The position numbers and the translations under genes are program-made. From the NCBI GenBank assembly GCA_964481705.1, contig CAYZUC010000007.1:1-53212 (forward strand): a stretch of 53,212 nucleotides of DNA, in the 5' to 3' direction. Position 1 is the first letter of the stretch. Each line of letters begins with the position of its first letter. This document shows positions 51,490 through 53,212 of the stretch, one piece after another. The notes under the pieces were generated by a model. That model had not been told where the DNA came from. It did no database searches and was given only the letters and a program-made list of their open reading frames with translations. The stretch comes from CAYZUC01 sp964481705. GTDB taxonomy: Bacteria; Bacillota; Clostridia; Lachnospirales; Lachnospiraceae.

Positions 51490-52611
51490 ATGGCAATTTA
51501 TATTTTTACCATGACACATAAAAAGTTTCATCCACCAGCAGATCCTATCTATGTGCCCTTGCATGTGGGTCATATTCATGCTTCTGATTTTGGTTATCTA
51601 GGAGACGATACCGGTGACAATATCTCGGACCGGAATGACCGTTACAGTGAACTCACGGGAATCTACTGGATATGGAAGAACTTCTGTACCGACGACTATG
51701 TAGGAATCTGTCATTATCGCCGCTACTTGATGAATGAACAGGGCGGATTGTTTACAGAAGCGGATTATCGCCGAGTATTAAGTGAATACGACATGATAAC
51801 CAGCAAAAAACTTCAATATGATTACTCCTATTATGATGGTTACGCGGATGCTCATAATATCCATGACCTGATTACAACAGGAAAAGTAATTACAGAGCTA
51901 TGTCCGGAGTACGCGGAGGATTTTCAGCGCATGGTTCACGAGAAGCATGCGTATTTTGGAAATATCTGTGCAATGTCAAAGCAACTGTTTGATGAATATG
52001 CAAAATGGCTCTTTACCATCTTATTTGAAGTAGAAAAGCGAATTGATATCAGTACTTACGATGCCTATCATAAGAGAGTATTCGGATTCCTCTCCGAGTT
52101 TTTACTGCTGGTATGGGTGACACATAAACGGCTTACTGTCTATGAATCCATGGTTGGCATGACGGAAGAAAAATATGAAACCTCGGTCATGAAGAAGAAA
52201 CTTGCTGAGTACTTTTCAAGGAAAGATCTTGTTCAGGCAAAGAAGTATTTTTGCGACAGCATCCGACAGAGACCGGATGTGTTACTGGAAGCATCCGATA
52301 TTACCGGTGAGCTTCGACTTGCCATGCAGGCAATTTCAACCTGTGAAAATGAAGCTGCTGCCGGACTGCCTATATTTTGGGAAGAACACCATGAATTTTC
52401 AGATGTGATGAGGTATCTTCGTCGCCTTAATCGGATGGTGATGCATGGCAGAGACGAGGAGCTGGACGAGGAAGACAGACTTTTCTTACGTACGGAAAAA
52501 GTTACCACAGAAGCGGTTCGAATAGCGGTCATGCTTCTGGGAATGGATTCCTGCACGGAACAGAAGACATTTGCGAAACTGCTGGAGATTACTTCCCTTA
52601 CCAACTCATGA
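51490..52611 (+). CDS. DUF4422 glycosyltransferase
   Basis: The 373 residues contain the DUF4422 domain: IYIFTMTHKKFHPPADPIYVPLHVG, GDDTGDNISDRNDRYSELTGIYWIWKN, VGICHYRRYLMN, and ITSKKLQYDYSYYDGYADAHN. DUF4422 proteins are found in capsule and polysaccharide loci and are treated as glycosyltransferases. The C-terminal 130 residues form an extra helical region. It is 35 bases after the LUD gene and may share its promoter. Confidence 0.85.
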   Translation: MAIYIFTMTHKKFHPPADPIYVPLHVGHIHASDFGYLGDDTGDNISDRNDRYSELTGIYWIWKNFCTDDYVGICHYRRYLMNEQGGLFTEADYRRVLSEYDMITSKKLQYDYSYYDGYADAHNIHDLITTGKVITELCPEYAEDFQRMVHEKHAYFGNICAMSKQLFDEYAKWLFTILFEVEKRIDISTYDAYHKRVFGFLSEFLLLVWVTHKRLTVYESMVGMTEEKYETSVMKKKLAEYFSRKDLVQAKKYFCDSIRQRPDVLLEASDITGELRLAMQAISTCENEAAAGLPIFWEEHHEFSDVMRYLRRLNRMVMHGRDEELDEEDRLFLRTEKVTTEAVRIAVMLLGMDSCTEQKTFAKLLEITSLTNS

Positions 52612-52640
52612 TTGTGTAAAAGACGAAAAAGTGATACAAT
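52612..52640 (+). promoter_or_regulatory. promoter of the last gene in the window
   Basis: TTGTGT (52612-52617) and TACAAT (52635-52640) are 17 bases apart, directly after the DUF4422 stop, and 54 bases before the next start. Confidence 0.5.
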
Positions 52641-52693
52641 CTCATAGGTTATGCTTACTTTTATGTTATAGATGACAGGAATAGGACGAAAGC

Positions 52694-53212
52694 ATGGTTT
52701 CAAAGAATAGAAAAGGTCTTGCAGTTTATATTGGAATACTGATAGGCGCCGCGTTTGCAGCGCTTCTTGTGGTATTACTTGCCGGAAGAGGTTCGGTAGC
52801 TCTGCTAAATTATGCGAATCGTTATTATATGAAGTTTTATCAGGAAAAGGTTCCGGGCTTTGTGTCTCCGTGGTACGAGGACGGACTGCATGTCGTTGAT
52901 GAAGAATTTATTGATGAAATACCGAAGCTGCGATCAAGTGATAAACGTGTCATAATTATGGGCTCCTCCATGTCGGTCGTTCCCTTAAGGGATGATGAGC
53001 TAAAGCTGGAGGGAGGCTATATTCCTACAAAATTTGTTTGTGGAAATCGTGGTTGGAAATCAAATCGTGTTATGGAGAATCTGATTGAGGCAAATGGTGG
53101 ATTTCATGAGAATGATATTGTGAAATATGAGATATCGTTTTCTACCTTTCGTGAAGTATTTGTTACCATTACTGAATCTATTCTGGACAAATGGGGCAAG
53201 TATTCGGTAGAC
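52694..53212 (+). CDS. membrane-anchored SGNH-like protein, truncated by window edge
   Basis: The 173 visible residues have an N-terminal membrane helix (about 9-30), a linker, then RVIIMGSSMSVVPLRDDEL. GSSMS occupies the place of the nucleophile block in SGNH/GDSL-like O-acyl-esterase or transferase proteins of the DltD/AlgX type. The frame is open at the end of the window. AGGACG lies upstream of the ATG. Given the neighbouring glycosyltransferase, acylation of a surface polymer is one possibility, but the call is tentative. Confidence 0.6.
   Translation, partial: MVSKNRKGLAVYIGILIGAAFAALLVVLLAGRGSVALLNYANRYYMKFYQEKVPGFVSPWYEDGLHVVDEEFIDEIPKLRSSDKRVIIMGSSMSVVPLRDDELKLEGGYIPTKFVCGNRGWKSNRVMENLIEANGGFHENDIVKYEISFSTFREVFVTITESILDKWGKYSVD

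Overview
The window reads as a draft-genome or metagenome scaffold from a strictly anaerobic, AT-leaning Firmicute. A Lachnospiraceae member is my best guess. The evidence is the class III ribonucleotide reductase pair NrdD/NrdG, rubredoxin/rubrerythrin oxygen-defence genes, a DUF512 radical-SAM-like protein, strong GGAGG-type ribosome binding sites, and frequent TTG/GTG starts. A run of ten N (22723-22732) marks a contig join. I see no tRNA, rRNA or CRISPR array. The content is mostly chromosomal housekeeping and accessory metabolism, with a transposon-derived scrap at the left edge and one REP-associated (RAYT) element near 49 kb.

Layout, left. 1-433 is the decayed remnant of a Tn554-type transposition helper. 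434-2872 holds an unknown membrane-anchored protein, an SRPBCC protein, a small membrane protein with a decarboxylase-beta-like motif, and a GNAT-YoaP protein. 2878-4263 is a GT4 glycosyltransferase on the minus strand. 4305-6527 carries a lipoprotein, a membrane protein and a YugP-like membrane protein that has lost its zinc motif. 6551-11410 is a two-component system (OmpR-type regulator plus intramembrane-sensing kinase) followed by an ABC exporter, a likely envelope-stress or antimicrobial-peptide module. 11549-13494 holds a VanZ-transglutaminase fusion and an XRE regulator. 13641-22002 is a series of small units: a YbjQ protein, a QueG-like Fe-S protein, tandem GNAT, a TIM-barrel isomerase, a lipoprotein, an sdpR-sdpI-kinase operon with a clear operator, a DJ-1 protein, a YjjG-like nucleotidase and an AraC regulator.

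Layout, middle. 22151-26711 is a MoxR / DUF58 / TgpA-like transglutaminase operon broken by the N gap; the two MoxR fragments flanking the gap are not the same gene. A minus-strand Fpg/Nei glycosylase pseudogene converges on it. 28225-36164 holds the DUF512 protein, a YkvA protein, a 5'-nucleotidase-like gene with an in-frame TAG, a GH114-like glycosidase, an unknown membrane protein, an AAA ATPase and a GT2 glycosyltransferase. 36218-37531 is an M18 aminopeptidase.

Layout, right. treR is divergent from treP-treA-ptsH-ptsI (37543-44027). This joins trehalose uptake and hydrolysis to the general PTS proteins, with several TreR-type operators between the divergent genes. The HPr of this operon has Lys at position 46, where the regulatory Ser would be. 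Next come nrdD-nrdG, a two-rubredoxin protein, and a ferredoxin-rubrerythrin in-frame fusion. A RAYT transposase gene follows, flanked by inverted GGGGACGGGGCTT repeats that also occur as two solitary copies. The window ends with a MerR/TipAS regulator with a 19-bp-spacer promoter, a LUD-domain protein, a DUF4422 glycosyltransferase and a truncated membrane-anchored SGNH-like protein.

All functional calls come from reading motifs by eye. No alignment or database search was run.
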